64,000 nucleotides of DNA from Bacillus dicomae (GTDB lineage: Bacteria > Bacillota > Bacilli > Bacillales > Bacillaceae_G), in the NCBI RefSeq assembly GCF_006494425.1, contig NZ_VHIV01000002.1, forward strand, positions 1,240,001 to 1,304,000, written 5' to 3'. Under the pieces are notes generated by a model. That model was not told the DNA's origin and did no database searches. It saw only the letters and a program-made list of their open reading frames with translations. The translations under genes and the position numbers were made by a program. Positions 17,557 to 26,507 of this stretch are shown piece after piece. The first letter of the stretch is position 1. Each line of letters opens with the position of its first letter.

Positions 17557-17976
17557 ATGTTTGTAGCAGAACATGAAGTTGAAATCCGTTATGCGGAAAC
17601 AGATCAAATGGGTGTTGTTTACCATTCAAACTATTTAGTGTGGCTTGAATTAGGTCGCACGAAACTTATACAAGATTTAGGGTTTTCATATGTTGAAATG
17701 GAGAAAGAGGGAATTATTTCTCCTGTTTTAGATTTGCAAATTTCATATCGTAAAGCGATGCGTTACGGTGAAAAAGCAATTGTGAAAACGTGGGTGGACA
17801 CTGTGAGCCCGCTTCGCGTTGTATACGGATATGAAATTTATAATGGTGATGGAGACCTTTGTATTACTGCAAGTACGACGAATATTTGTGCAAAAAAAGA
17901 AGGATTCAGGCCCGTGTCATTTAAAAAGTTTTATCCTGAGTGGTATGCGAAATATGAGGAAATTAAGAAAAAATAA
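17557..17976 (+). CDS. Acyl-CoA thioesterase, YbgC/FadM family (YneP-like)
   Basis: A 139-aa single hot-dog-fold protein of the 4-hydroxybenzoyl-CoA thioesterase type. The N-terminal catalytic motif YAETDQMGVVYHSNYLVWLE contains the active Asp. It probably hydrolyses short or branched acyl-CoA in the cytoplasm. It corresponds in position to yneP of the B. subtilis citB-parE region. A GAAGG ribosome site precedes the ATG and a shared terminator follows. Confidence 0.87.
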   Translation: MFVAEHEVEIRYAETDQMGVVYHSNYLVWLELGRTKLIQDLGFSYVEMEKEGIISPVLDLQISYRKAMRYGEKAIVKTWVDTVSPLRVVYGYEIYNGDGDLCITASTTNICAKKEGFRPVSFKKFYPEWYAKYEEIKKK

Positions 17977-18005
17977 AAAAGCGTGGCATCTGCCACGCTT
18001 TTTTA
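17977..18005. terminator. Bidirectional terminator, thioesterase / YneR-like gene
   Basis: An 11-bp perfect stem (17977-17987 with 17992-18002), ATCT loop, T-rich end on the plus strand and A-rich start. Confidence 0.85.
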
Positions 18006-18293
18006 TTTTTCATAATTAAATTGAGGGAAATCATCACCGTCGTTAAATGTAACAGATAAATCATGACCATCGAAGAACCACTCATCATCGCCTTCAATAA
18101 AGAAGTTAATATCTTCTTCTTGAGTTTGAACAGCAGGATGTGCAGGATCATCTTTACGAATACCTAAAGAAAGTCCTTTTTGCACAGTACTGCAACCACC
18201 GTATTGTACGAAAAAGCGTAGTGTTTCACCTGATTGTAAGTTTAATTCGTTTTTATACCATTGTGCTGCTTCTTTTGTTACGGAAAGATTCAT
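18003..18293 (-). CDS. HesB/IscA-fold protein, YneR-like
   Basis: A 96-aa acidic protein of the HesB/YneR type. The family fold is recognisable from the start (LSVTKEAAQWYKNEL) and the central YGGCST, but only that one Cys is present, so the three-Cys Fe-S site of true IscA proteins is missing and cluster assembly is unlikely. The ATG at 18293 follows GGAGGA; an upstream GTG-like extension has no site. It matches yneR beside plsY (yneS) in B. subtilis. Function unknown. Confidence 0.85.
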   Translation of the reverse strand: MNLSVTKEAAQWYKNELNLQSGETLRFFVQYGGCSTVQKGLSLGIRKDDPAHPAVQTQEEDINFFIEGDDEWFFDGHDLSVTFNDGDDFPQFNYEK

Positions 18294-18337
18294 GTATAGT
18301 TCCTCCAAATTATGTTGCTTTTTCTTTAGTATAAAAA

Positions 18338-18388
18338 ATAACGCAAAAAGACGCTATTAATATGCTTCACGTTTTCTTTTTGCGTTAT
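18338..18388 (-). terminator. plsY terminator
   Basis: A perfect 13-bp stem (18338-18350 with 18376-18388) with a long loop, downstream of plsY on the minus strand, with a T-rich tract after the stem in that direction. Confidence 0.65.
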
Positions 18389-18401
18389 GTGGGTTACGAT
18401 C

Positions 18402-18998
18402 TTATTTTTGCTTTTTTGAAAAGTTTGCTTTCGGTTCAGTTTTATTTATAATTCGTCCAATATTTGCACGGTGTTTATAAATAACCATACCTGCTAATAA
18501 ACACATCGCAATAATGAAAATTTTATCCCCGCTAACAATTGATGCGATAACGGCAACGACAGCTGTTACCATAGAAGAAAGTGATACGTATCTTGTTGTA
18601 AATAAAAGGCTGAAAAAGACAACAGCTAATATTGCAAAAACAACTGGTGAGTAGCATAATAACACGCCAGCAGAAGTTGCAACTGCTTTACCACCACGGA
18701 ATTTCGCGAAAATCGGATACACATGTCCAAGAACAGCTGCTAATCCAAACCATAGTGGGTGAACATCTAACCCGAAAATAATCGGTAGACTCGTTGCTAA
18801 TGTACCTTTTAAAATGTCAGCAATTGTAACGATAAAACCTGCTTTTTTCCCTAGTGTGCGGAATGTATTTGTTCCGCCTAAATTACCGCTTCCATGCTCA
18901 CGAATGTCGATTCCATAACCGATTTTTCCAACGACTAGTGCAAATGGAATCGAGCCAAGTAAGTAGGCAACGATAAATAAAAGATATGTAGTAACCAT
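18402..18998 (-). CDS. plsY: Glycerol-3-phosphate acyltransferase PlsY
   Basis: A 198-aa membrane enzyme with about five to six helices. It transfers the acyl group from acyl-phosphate to glycerol-3-phosphate, the first acylation step of phospholipid synthesis. Family motifs are present: [24 protein letters not shown] and [19 protein letters not shown]. The Lys- and Asn-rich C-terminal tail is cytoplasmic. It lies upstream of the YneR-like gene on the same strand but is separated by a hairpin. Essential in B. subtilis. Confidence 0.95.
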   Translation of the reverse strand: MVTTYLLFIVAYLLGSIPFALVVGKIGYGIDIREHGSGNLGGTNTFRTLGKKAGFIVTIADILKGTLATSLPIIFGLDVHPLWFGLAAVLGHVYPIFAKFRGGKAVATSAGVLLCYSPVVFAILAVVFFSLLFTTRYVSLSSMVTAVVAVIASIVSGDKIFIIAMCLLAGMVIYKHRANIGRIINKTEPKANFSKKQK

Positions 18999-19104
18999 AA
19001 GTTCAGTCTCCTTTATTCAAATGTGTTGATAAAGGGTAAAAAGAGTTTTTCCCGTATATTGTACCATACATTTGTAAAGAGCACATTTCTTTTTTGTAAA
19101 TGAA

Positions 19105-19215
19105 AAATTCATTATTTCGTGAAAAAAATTTCACAGGAATGTTACATTTCTCACAGAAACAATTAGACTATATGTAGTAACATTTTAACCAACAGACAAC
19201 AACATATTGGTGGAG
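19105..19215 (+). promoter_or_regulatory. nrdDG control region
   Basis: Contains a GTGAAA-N4-TTTCAC palindrome (19120-19135 region), two inverted copies of CTGTGARA about 20 bases apart, and AGACTATATGTAGTAA (19165-19180), which agrees with the NrdR box ACACTATATATAGTGT at 12 of 16 positions. These could be sites for an oxygen-responsive regulator (ResD or Fnr type) and for NrdR. Assigned by eye; no regulator is proven. Confidence 0.35.
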
Positions 19216-19223
19216 GGTTATAA

Positions 19224-21080
19224 ATGTTACAACGAAATGTACGTGGAGAAGAATTAATGAGAGTGTTTGAGACGATTGTTCACGGTAGTGAGCAAGACCT
19301 AATGCAAGAAAATGCAAATGTAGATGGGCGCTCTCCAATGGGAGTAATGGGAACGTTCGCATCAGAGAGTGCGAAATATTATGCGGTTGAAAATTTATTG
19401 TCAGATCAAGTGAAAAAAGCGATAAATCAAAATATATTATATCCACATGACTTAGATTTTTATGCGACTGGAACAACGACTTGTTCGCAAATTCCGTTAG
19501 CGCAAATGCTTGCTAACGGTTTTCATACTGGACATGGACATATGAGACAACCGCAAGACATTAAAAGTGCATTGGCTCTTTCGTCTATTATTTTTCAAGC
19601 GAATCAAAATATGCAGCACGGTGGTCAATCGTTTGCACTCTTTGATGTTGATTTAGCTCCATATGTGAGAAAAACAGTAGAGAGACATAAGAAACGATTA
19701 CAGTCATATCCGCTTACGAAAGAACAAATAGTAGAATTTGCATGGAAAGAAACAGAAAATGATACGTATCAGGCTTGCGAAGCTTTCATTCATAATTCAA
19801 ATAGTATGCATAGTAGGGGCGGGGGCCAAGTACCGTTTATTTCAATTAATTACGGAACTGACACGTCTAAAGAGGGACGATTATTAGTTAGACAGCTTTT
19901 AAAAGCGACACAAGCTGGTCTTGGTAAAGGGGAAACACCAATTTTTCCTATTCAAATTTTTAAAATGAAAAAAGGCGTGAACTTTGAAGAATGTGATCCC
20001 AACTATGATTTATTTGAATTAGCGCTAGAGACAACGGCTGAAAGATTATTCCCTAACTTTTCATTTTTAGATGCATCATTTAATGCCGTGCATTATGATG
20101 GAAGCCCTGAAAGTGAAGTATGTTATATGGGATGCCGTACCCGTGTTATGTCTAACATACATGGAGAAGAAACAGCAATTGGAAGAGGTAATTTATCATT
20201 TACGTCTATTAACTTAGTAAAGTTAGCGTTAATTAGTGGTTCAAAAGAAGCATTTTTTGAAGCGTTAAATTATTACTTAGATTTAGGAATTAAGCAACTA
20301 TTAGAGAGATTTGAGTACCAATGTACGAAGCGAGCAAGAGATTTTCGATTTTTATATTCACAAGGTGTATGGCGCGGAGGAGAAAAGTTACAGCCTGAAG
20401 AATCTGTAGCGTCTATTTTAAAGCAAGGGACGTTAAGTCTTGGTTTTATCGGTCTCGCGGAGTGTTTAGTAGCTTTAACAGGAAAGCATCATGGAGAAGA
20501 TGAAGAATCATGGAAACTTGGGTATGAAATTATTTCCTTTATGAGAGAGAGAATGGATAAAGCGACAGGGGAACATGAACTTAATTTCTCAGTAATTGCA
20601 ACTCCTGCCGAAGGGTTATCAGGTAAGTTTGTGAAAAAAGATAGAGAAGAGTTTGGTGTAATTAGCGGTATAACGAACCATAATTATTATACGAATTCGT
20701 TCCATATCCCGGTTTATTATAACATTCAAGCGATAAATAAAATTCGTTTAGAAGGACCTTTCCATGCTTTATGTAACGGGGGACATATTACGTATATTGA
20801 ACTAGACGGAGCAGCTATGCATAACAAGAAGGCGTTAAAACAAATTGTACAAGCGATGGCAGAGAATGGCGTTGGATACGGTTCAATTAATCATCCAGTT
20901 GATCGTTGTAAATGTTGTAGCTATCACGGAGTTATTGAAAATGAATGTCCAAGCTGTGGAAATGAAGACGAGTCTAATATAGAAAGAATTCGCCGCATAA
21001 CAGGTTATCTTGTAGGAGATATGTCGAAGTGGAATAGTGCGAAGCGTAGTGAAGAGATGGATCGGGTGAAGCATAAATGA
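19224..21080 (+). CDS. nrdD: Anaerobic ribonucleoside-triphosphate reductase NrdD
   Basis: A 618-aa class III ribonucleotide reductase, making deoxynucleotides without oxygen. It has the C-terminal Zn-site cysteines (CKCC ... CPSCG) and the glycyl-radical site RITGYL near residue 595. The N-terminus goes almost directly into the catalytic barrel, with no obvious full ATP-cone. Its stop overlaps the nrdG start (ATGA), so the pair is translationally coupled. A GGAGGG site precedes the ATG. The upstream region has candidate NrdR and redox-type sites. Confidence 0.96.
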   Translation: MLQRNVRGEELMRVFETIVHGSEQDLMQENANVDGRSPMGVMGTFASESAKYYAVENLLSDQVKKAINQNILYPHDLDFYATGTTTCSQIPLAQMLANGFHTGHGHMRQPQDIKSALALSSIIFQANQNMQHGGQSFALFDVDLAPYVRKTVERHKKRLQSYPLTKEQIVEFAWKETENDTYQACEAFIHNSNSMHSRGGGQVPFISINYGTDTSKEGRLLVRQLLKATQAGLGKGETPIFPIQIFKMKKGVNFEECDPNYDLFELALETTAERLFPNFSFLDASFNAVHYDGSPESEVCYMGCRTRVMSNIHGEETAIGRGNLSFTSINLVKLALISGSKEAFFEALNYYLDLGIKQLLERFEYQCTKRARDFRFLYSQGVWRGGEKLQPEESVASILKQGTLSLGFIGLAECLVALTGKHHGEDEESWKLGYEIISFMRERMDKATGEHELNFSVIATPAEGLSGKFVKKDREEFGVISGITNHNYYTNSFHIPVYYNIQAINKIRLEGPFHALCNGGHITYIELDGAAMHNKKALKQIVQAMAENGVGYGSINHPVDRCKCCSYHGVIENECPSCGNEDESNIERIRRITGYLVGDMSKWNSAKRSEEMDRVKHK

Positions 21081-21529
21081 AAGTGATGAACATCATTCAT
21101 GATAGTGTAGTAGATGGAGAAGGGTTGCGGACAGTCGTGTTTTTTGCGGGCTGTCCGCATCGTTGTTTCGGTTGCCATAATCCGAAATCGTGGAATATTT
21201 GTAATGGAACTGAAATGAAAGTAGAAGAAATTGTGAAAGAGATTGCAAGTAATCCATTAACTGATGTAACATTTTCAGGTGGAGATCCATTTTTTCAAGC
21301 TGCTGAAGTGAAAAAAGTAGCAAAAGCTGTGAAAGATTTGAAAAAAAATCTATGGATGTACACAGGTTATACGTTAGAAGAGATACAGAGTTCTCAAAAT
21401 AATGATATGATAGAGTTGTTACATTATGGGGATGTTTTAGTCGATGGAAGATTTGAAATCGAAAAAAAAGATTTAACACTTCCATTTCGCGGAAGCTCCA
21501 ATCAACGTATTATTCGATTGAAAGAGTAA
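21077..21529 (+). CDS. nrdG: Anaerobic ribonucleotide reductase activase NrdG
   Basis: A 150-aa radical SAM enzyme that installs the glycyl radical on NrdD, using S-adenosylmethionine and a reduced [4Fe-4S] cluster. The cluster motif is CPHRCFGCHN (CxxxCxxC), followed by the SAM-binding FSGGDPFFQ. It is compact, as normal for NrdG. It overlaps the nrdD stop by four bases and is followed 18 bases later by a response regulator gene, possibly on the same transcript. Confidence 0.95.
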   Translation: MKVMNIIHDSVVDGEGLRTVVFFAGCPHRCFGCHNPKSWNICNGTEMKVEEIVKEIASNPLTDVTFSGGDPFFQAAEVKKVAKAVKDLKKNLWMYTGYTLEEIQSSQNNDMIELLHYGDVLVDGRFEIEKKDLTLPFRGSSNQRIIRLKE

Positions 21530-21547
21530 AAAGGCGGGATAGATTAT

Positions 21548-22225
21548 ATGAATAAAACAGTATTACTTGTTGAAGATGAAAGAAGATTACGTGAAATCGT
21601 TAGTGATTATTTTCGTAATGAAGGCTTTGAAGTAATTGAAGCAGAAGACGGAAAAAAAGCGCTAGAATTATTTGCAGAGCATGAAATTGATTTAATTATG
21701 TTAGATATTATGTTACCAGAAATAGATGGATGGTCTGTTTGTAGACGAATTAGAAAAGAGTCAGCGGTACCAATTATTATGTTGACAGCACGTTCGGATG
21801 AGGATGATACATTACTAGGGTTCGAATTAGGTGCAGATGAATATGTAACGAAACCTTTCAGCCCGAAAGTGTTAGTAGCTCGCGCGAAGACGTTATTGAA
21901 ACGTGCGGATGGCGTGGTAGGAGTAGCGGAAGAAAATGCTATGTCTTTAGCTGGAATAGAAGTGAATCGTCTATCTAGAACCGTTTTAGTCGATGGAGAA
22001 GAAATTATATTAACACATAAAGAATTTGAACTTCTTGTTTATTTAATGGAGAACAAAGGAATTGTGTTGTCACGTCAACATTTATTAGATCAGTTATGGG
22101 GATATGACTACTATGGTGATGACAGAACGGTTGATACACATATTAAAAAACTGCGAAATAAGCTAGGAGATAAAGCGAAGCATATCGGTACCGTTATTCG
22201 AGTTGGTTATAAATTTGAAGAATAA
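21548..22225 (+). CDS. OmpR/PhoB-type response regulator without adjacent kinase
   Basis: A 225-aa two-domain regulator. The receiver domain has the acidic pocket (Glu9-Asp10), phospho-acceptor Asp53 and Lys102. The C-terminal winged helix has the typical VDTHIKKLRNKLG recognition region and ends GYKFEE. No histidine kinase gene lies beside it; the next gene is an HtrA protease. It is only 18 bases after nrdG, so it may be co-transcribed with nrdDG. Its kinase partner and targets cannot be told from this window. Confidence 0.88.
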   Translation: MNKTVLLVEDERRLREIVSDYFRNEGFEVIEAEDGKKALELFAEHEIDLIMLDIMLPEIDGWSVCRRIRKESAVPIIMLTARSDEDDTLLGFELGADEYVTKPFSPKVLVARAKTLLKRADGVVGVAEENAMSLAGIEVNRLSRTVLVDGEEIILTHKEFELLVYLMENKGIVLSRQHLLDQLWGYDYYGDDRTVDTHIKKLRNKLGDKAKHIGTVIRVGYKFEE

Positions 22226-22270
22226 TCTTAAAGGTTATTATGCACTTTAGCTTGAGAATATAGCAAAAAT

Positions 22271-22343
22271 ATACTCTCCTTTGTAGGTGGAATGTACAAA
22301 AAATATTTTTCTTGTCTACAATGTTAGATAAGAGTATTTTTTT
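22271..22343 (+). terminator. Candidate long terminator after response regulator
   Basis: Nested inverted repeats (22271-22277 with 22331-22337; 22281-22286 with 22316-22321; an AAAAAATATTTTT core) end in seven T. The structure is less compact than the other terminators in the window. Confidence 0.45.
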
Positions 22344-22429
22344 AATTGGATTTCACGATGAGTTCACAAGAAGGACACAAAACGTGACTATACTGAAAAT
22401 ACGAATTCACCAGAGAGGGGAAATAAAAC

Positions 22430-23671
22430 ATGGGATATTACGACGGACCAAATTTAAATGAAGAGCATAGTGAAACGAGAGAAGTGAGAAAATCAGGTAG
22501 TAAAAAAGGGTATTTTTTCACAGGTTTAGTCGGAGCTGTAGTTGGGGCTGTTTCAATTAGTTTTGCGGCACCATATATGCCATGGGCTCAAAATAATGGA
22601 GCGACTGTATCATCATTCAGTTCGGATTCAAAAGTTGAAGGTACTGTAGTTCCTGTTGTCAATAAAGCAAAAAATGAAACTGATTTACCTGGTATGATTG
22701 AAGGCGCAAAAGATGTTGTTGTAGGTGTTATTAATATGCAACAAAGCATTGATCCATTTGCAATGCAACCGACAGGTCAAGAACAACAAGCTGGATCAGG
22801 ATCAGGTGTTATTTATAAAAAAGCAGGAAATAAAGCATATATTGTAACGAACAATCATGTAGTAGATGGAGCAAATAAACTTGCTGTAAAACTAAGTGAT
22901 GGTAAAAAGGTAGATGCCAAGCTTGTAGGAAAAGATCCTTGGTTAGATTTAGCTGTTGTTGAAATTGACGGTTCTAATGTAAATAAAGTTGCTACTTTAG
23001 GTGATTCTAGTAAAATCCGTGCGGGTGAAAAAGCAATTGCGATCGGTAACCCACTAGGGTTTGATGGAAGTGTAACGGAAGGTATTATTAGTAGTAAAGA
23101 ACGTGAAATTCCAGTTGATATTGATGGGGATAAACGACCAGATTGGCAAGCACAAGTTATTCAAACAGATGCAGCAATTAACCCAGGTAACAGTGGTGGT
23201 GCGTTATTTAACCAAAACGGTGAAATAATTGGGATTAATTCAAGTAAAATTGCACAACAAGAAGTTGAAGGGATTGGATTTGCTATTCCAATTAACATCG
23301 CAAAGCCAGTTATTGAATCACTTGAAAAAGACGGAGTAGTAAAACGTCCAGCTCTTGGAGTAGGTGTCGTTTCATTAGAAGATGTGCAAGCTTATGCAGT
23401 AAATCAATTGAAAGTACCGAAAGACGTAACAAACGGTGTTGTATTAGGTAAAATTTACCCAATATCACCTGCTGAAAAAGCTGGTTTAGAACAATATGAT
23501 ATTGTAGTAGCATTAGATAATCAAAAAGTAGAAAATTCACTTCAATTCCGTAAATATTTGTATGAGAAGAAAAAAGTAGGCGAGAAAGTGGAAGTTACAT
23601 TCTACCGTAACGGTCAAAAAATGACGAAAACAGCTACTTTAGCAGACAACTCAGCTACAAAGAATCAATAA
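22430..23671 (+). CDS. HtrA/DegP-like membrane serine protease with PDZ domain
   Basis: A 413-aa protein quality-control protease. The cytoplasmic N-tail (1-27) is followed by one membrane helix (28-50), a trypsin-like domain with His143 (TNNHVVDG), Asp173 (LDLAV) and Ser255 (GNSGGALF), and a C-terminal PDZ domain (~300-400). The protease domain acts outside the membrane on misfolded secreted proteins. Upstream dyads do not clearly match a CssR site. A GAGAGGGG site precedes the ATG and a strong terminator follows. It is one of several HtrA paralogs expected in this group, so no exact symbol is given. Confidence 0.92.
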   Translation: MGYYDGPNLNEEHSETREVRKSGSKKGYFFTGLVGAVVGAVSISFAAPYMPWAQNNGATVSSFSSDSKVEGTVVPVVNKAKNETDLPGMIEGAKDVVVGVINMQQSIDPFAMQPTGQEQQAGSGSGVIYKKAGNKAYIVTNNHVVDGANKLAVKLSDGKKVDAKLVGKDPWLDLAVVEIDGSNVNKVATLGDSSKIRAGEKAIAIGNPLGFDGSVTEGIISSKEREIPVDIDGDKRPDWQAQVIQTDAAINPGNSGGALFNQNGEIIGINSSKIAQQEVEGIGFAIPINIAKPVIESLEKDGVVKRPALGVGVVSLEDVQAYAVNQLKVPKDVTNGVVLGKIYPISPAEKAGLEQYDIVVALDNQKVENSLQFRKYLYEKKKVGEKVEVTFYRNGQKMTKTATLADNSATKNQ

Positions 23672-23679
23672 TCGGAATA

Positions 23680-23716
23680 AAAGAAAGTCTCTTTCATATT
23701 GAAAGAGACTTTCTTT
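23680..23716 (+). terminator. htrA-like gene terminator
   Basis: A perfect 17-bp stem (23680-23696 with 23700-23716) with a 3-nt loop. Confidence 0.85.
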
Positions 23717-23750
23717 ATCGGCTATACTAAAGGAATAGGAGGGATAAATT

Positions 23751-24164
23751 ATGACAATTGAAAACCCAACTCGTACGGAAATTGGTGAAGTATTAAAGAA
23801 AAGCAAAACGATTGCAGTTGTTGGATTATCGGATAAGCCAGAACGTACATCGTATATGGTTTCAAAAGCAATGCAAGATGCTGGGTATCATATCATTCCA
23901 GTAAACCCAACAGTAGATGAGGTGCTTGGAGAACAGGCAGTTGCTTCACTAAAGGATATTAAGGAACATGTTGATATTGTAAATGTATTCCGCCGTTCAG
24001 AATTTTTAATGGATGTTGCAAAAGAATTTGTAGAGATTGATGCAGATGTTTTTTGGGCACAATTAGGAGTACAAGATGAAGATACATACAAACTTTTAAA
24101 AGAAAAAGACTATACTGTAATAATGGATCGTTGTATAAAAGTAGAACATGCGATGACAAAATAG
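23751..24164 (+). CDS. CoA-binding domain protein (YccU family)
   Basis: A 137-aa Rossmann-fold protein with the CoA-binding pattern VVGLSDKPERTSYMVSKAMQ near the start and IPVNPTVDEVLG after the second strand. A conserved end (DRCIKVEH) follows. Members of this family bind CoA, but their physiological role is unclear. A GGAGGG site precedes the ATG. Probably monocistronic. Confidence 0.88.
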   Translation: MTIENPTRTEIGEVLKKSKTIAVVGLSDKPERTSYMVSKAMQDAGYHIIPVNPTVDEVLGEQAVASLKDIKEHVDIVNVFRRSEFLMDVAKEFVEIDADVFWAQLGVQDEDTYKLLKEKDYTVIMDRCIKVEHAMTK

Positions 24165-24240
24165 TATAGATTTGTAAAGGTAGGAAGATTGATTCAGCCC
24201 TTATTATAGGTAAGTAGGGCCGATGAACGAGGTGTTCATC

Positions 24241-24336
24241 ATGAGATTTTTTAAAGGCTGTTTTTGGGGATTGTTACTTGTTATCCCATTTTGGATCTTG
24301 ATCATTTGGATCATAATAAAGGTTTGGAATGTGTAA
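24241..24336 (+). CDS. Possible 31-aa membrane peptide
   Basis: An ATG with GAGGTG six bases upstream opens a 31-codon frame starting MRFFKGCFWGLLL, dominated by one hydrophobic helix rich in Ile and Trp, with basic residues at the N-terminal end. A terminator follows 65 bases later. No family is recognised. Size and composition resemble the small single-helix peptides common in Bacillus, but chance cannot be excluded. Confidence 0.45.
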   Translation: MRFFKGCFWGLLLVIPFWILIIWIIIKVWNV

Positions 24337-24400
24337 TCTTGGTATACATATCCATTTCTCGTTGACAAACGATTATTTTTCTGAAATAGTAGCCTAGAGG

Positions 24401-24428
24401 AATCCTTGTGAAAAAACAAGGATTTTTC
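24401..24428 (+). terminator. Terminator upstream of parE
   Basis: A perfect 9-bp stem (24401-24409 with 24416-24424), A-rich loop and a T tail. Confidence 0.75.
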
Positions 24429-24541
24429 TATTGAAAATGGTATATAAAAGAGATAAGATAACTTGCCAAAACTATAGTCGAGGCGTTATTCTATAATAGA
24501 AACATATGTTCTAATTTTTGATTAGGAAAGGGGCAAGGAGT

Positions 24542-26506
24542 TTGGCGAAGCATCAGTTCCAATACAATGAAGATGCGATTCAAGTGTTAGAAGGACTTGA
24601 AGCCGTTCGAAAACGCCCGGGTATGTATATCGGGAGCACGGACAGCCGTGGATTGCATCATTTAGTATATGAAATAGTAGATAACTCCGTTGACGAAGCG
24701 TTAGCGGGATTTGGCGACGAAATTTCTGTCGTAATACATAAAGATAATAGTATTAGCGTTATTGATAAAGGGCGCGGAATGCCTACGGGAATGCATAAAC
24801 TTGGAAAACCTACACCTGAAGTTATTTTAACTGTACTTCATGCCGGTGGTAAGTTTGGTCAAGGTGGTTACAAAACGAGTGGTGGTTTACACGGTGTTGG
24901 GGCATCAGTTGTAAACGCCTTATCAGAATGGTTAGTCGTAACGATTAAACGTGACGGGAATATTTATGAACAACGCTTTGAAAATGGTGGTGTTCCTGTA
25001 ACGACGCTTGAGAAAATCGGAAAGACGAAAGAATCTGGTACGACAATGCATTTCAAACCAGATACAACGATTTTCAGCACAACAAATTACAATTATGAAA
25101 CATTATGTGAAAGACTACGTGAGTCTGCATTTTTATTAAAAGGGATGAAAATCTCAATAAAAGATGAGCGAAATGATTTAGCGGATGTTTTTCATTATGA
25201 AACAGGAATTGAAGCTTTCGTTTCATACTTAAACGAAGAAAAAGATTCAATCCATCCGGTTGTATATTTCACTGGTGAACAAAATGGAATTGAGGCAGAG
25301 CTAGCATTTCAATTTAACGATGGCTACTCAGAAAACATTCTTTCGTTTGTAAATAATGTACGTACAAAAGATGGTGGAACACACGAAGCTGGATTTAAAA
25401 CAGCAATGACGCGTGTGTTCAATGAGTATGCGCGTAAAGTTTCACTTTTAAAAGAAAAAGATAAAAACTTAGAAGGTACAGATATTCGTGAAGGTGTAGC
25501 GGCTATCGTTTCTGTACGTGTACCCGAAGAAGTACTTCAGTTTGAAGGACAAACGAAAGGAAAACTAGGTACAAGTGAAGCACGTTCTTCAATTGATGCA
25601 ATTGTATCAGAGCATTTGGCTTACTTTTTAGAAGAAAACCCGGATGTAGCTACACTTCTTGTGAGAAAAGCAATTAAAGCAGCGCAAGCGCGTGAAGCGG
25701 CTCGTAAAGCGAGAGAGGAAGCACGTACTGGTAAAAAGAAAAAGAAATCAGAAGGTACATTAAGTGGTAAGTTAACACCTGCACAATCACGTAACCCGCA
25801 GAAAAATGAACTATACCTAGTAGAGGGTGACTCTGCTGGTGGTTCTGCGAAACAAGGACGAGACCGTCGTTTCCAAGCGGTATTACCATTACGTGGTAAA
25901 GTAATTAATACAGAAAAAGCAAAGCTTGCTGATATATTTAAAAATGAAGAGATTAATACAATCATTTATGCGATTGGCGGCGGCGTAGGAAATGAATTTG
26001 ATGTTGAAGATATTAACTACGATAAAGTTGTCATTATGACCGATGCTGATACAGATGGTGCGCATATTCAAGTATTGTTACTAACTTTCTTCTACAGATA
26101 TATGAAACCACTTATCGAAGCTGGTAAAGTATTTATCGCACTTCCACCTTTATACAAAGTAAGTAAAGGAAAAGGTAAGAGTGAAGTAATTGAATACGCC
26201 TGGTCAGATGAAGAGTTAGATGGTGTAACGAAAAAAGTTGGAAAAGGCTATATGTTACAGCGTTATAAAGGACTTGGTGAAATGAATGCAGATCAATTAT
26301 GGGAAACGACTATGAATCCCGAAACACGTACGTTAATTCGCGTGAAAATTGATGATGCAGCAAGAGCAGAACGCCGCGTAACAACGTTAATGGGCGATAA
26401 AGTAGAACCGCGCCGTAAATGGATTGAGCGCAATGTACAGTTTGGTATGCAAGAAGAAGGAAATATTTTAGAAAACGAAATGATTATGGAGACGGAGGTG
26501 GAATAA
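24542..26506 (+). CDS. parE: DNA topoisomerase IV subunit B
   Basis: A 654-aa ATPase subunit of topoisomerase IV, which decatenates daughter chromosomes. The GHKL ATPase domain ([26 protein letters not shown]) is followed by the TOPRIM domain ([24 protein letters not shown]). The start is taken as TTG at 24542, 8 bases after AAAGGGG; the protein then begins [17 protein letters not shown], as in ParE. Further upstream extension is unsupported. The gene is followed one base after its stop by parC. Confidence 0.96.
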   Translation: MAKHQFQYNEDAIQVLEGLEAVRKRPGMYIGSTDSRGLHHLVYEIVDNSVDEALAGFGDEISVVIHKDNSISVIDKGRGMPTGMHKLGKPTPEVILTVLHAGGKFGQGGYKTSGGLHGVGASVVNALSEWLVVTIKRDGNIYEQRFENGGVPVTTLEKIGKTKESGTTMHFKPDTTIFSTTNYNYETLCERLRESAFLLKGMKISIKDERNDLADVFHYETGIEAFVSYLNEEKDSIHPVVYFTGEQNGIEAELAFQFNDGYSENILSFVNNVRTKDGGTHEAGFKTAMTRVFNEYARKVSLLKEKDKNLEGTDIREGVAAIVSVRVPEEVLQFEGQTKGKLGTSEARSSIDAIVSEHLAYFLEENPDVATLLVRKAIKAAQAREAARKAREEARTGKKKKKSEGTLSGKLTPAQSRNPQKNELYLVEGDSAGGSAKQGRDRRFQAVLPLRGKVINTEKAKLADIFKNEEINTIIYAIGGGVGNEFDVEDINYDKVVIMTDADTDGAHIQVLLLTFFYRYMKPLIEAGKVFIALPPLYKVSKGKGKSEVIEYAWSDEELDGVTKKVGKGYMLQRYKGLGEMNADQLWETTMNPETRTLIRVKIDDAARAERRVTTLMGDKVEPRRKWIERNVQFGMQEEGNILENEMIMETEVE

Positions 26507-26507
26507 C

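Larger units (their letters stand above)
24165..24541. other. Intergenic region upstream of parE
   Basis: Holds a 31-codon membrane-peptide ORF (24241-24336), a terminator hairpin (24401-24428) and a TATAAT-like element (24492-24497) about 45 bases before the parE start. No clear -35 partner at 17 bases is seen. Nothing else is recognised. Confidence 0.5.

Noticed and set aside
21548-23671. CssRS-htrB type locus
   Set aside because: A regulator next to an HtrA gene recalls that locus, but the receiver sequence is not close to CssR and no kinase gene is present.
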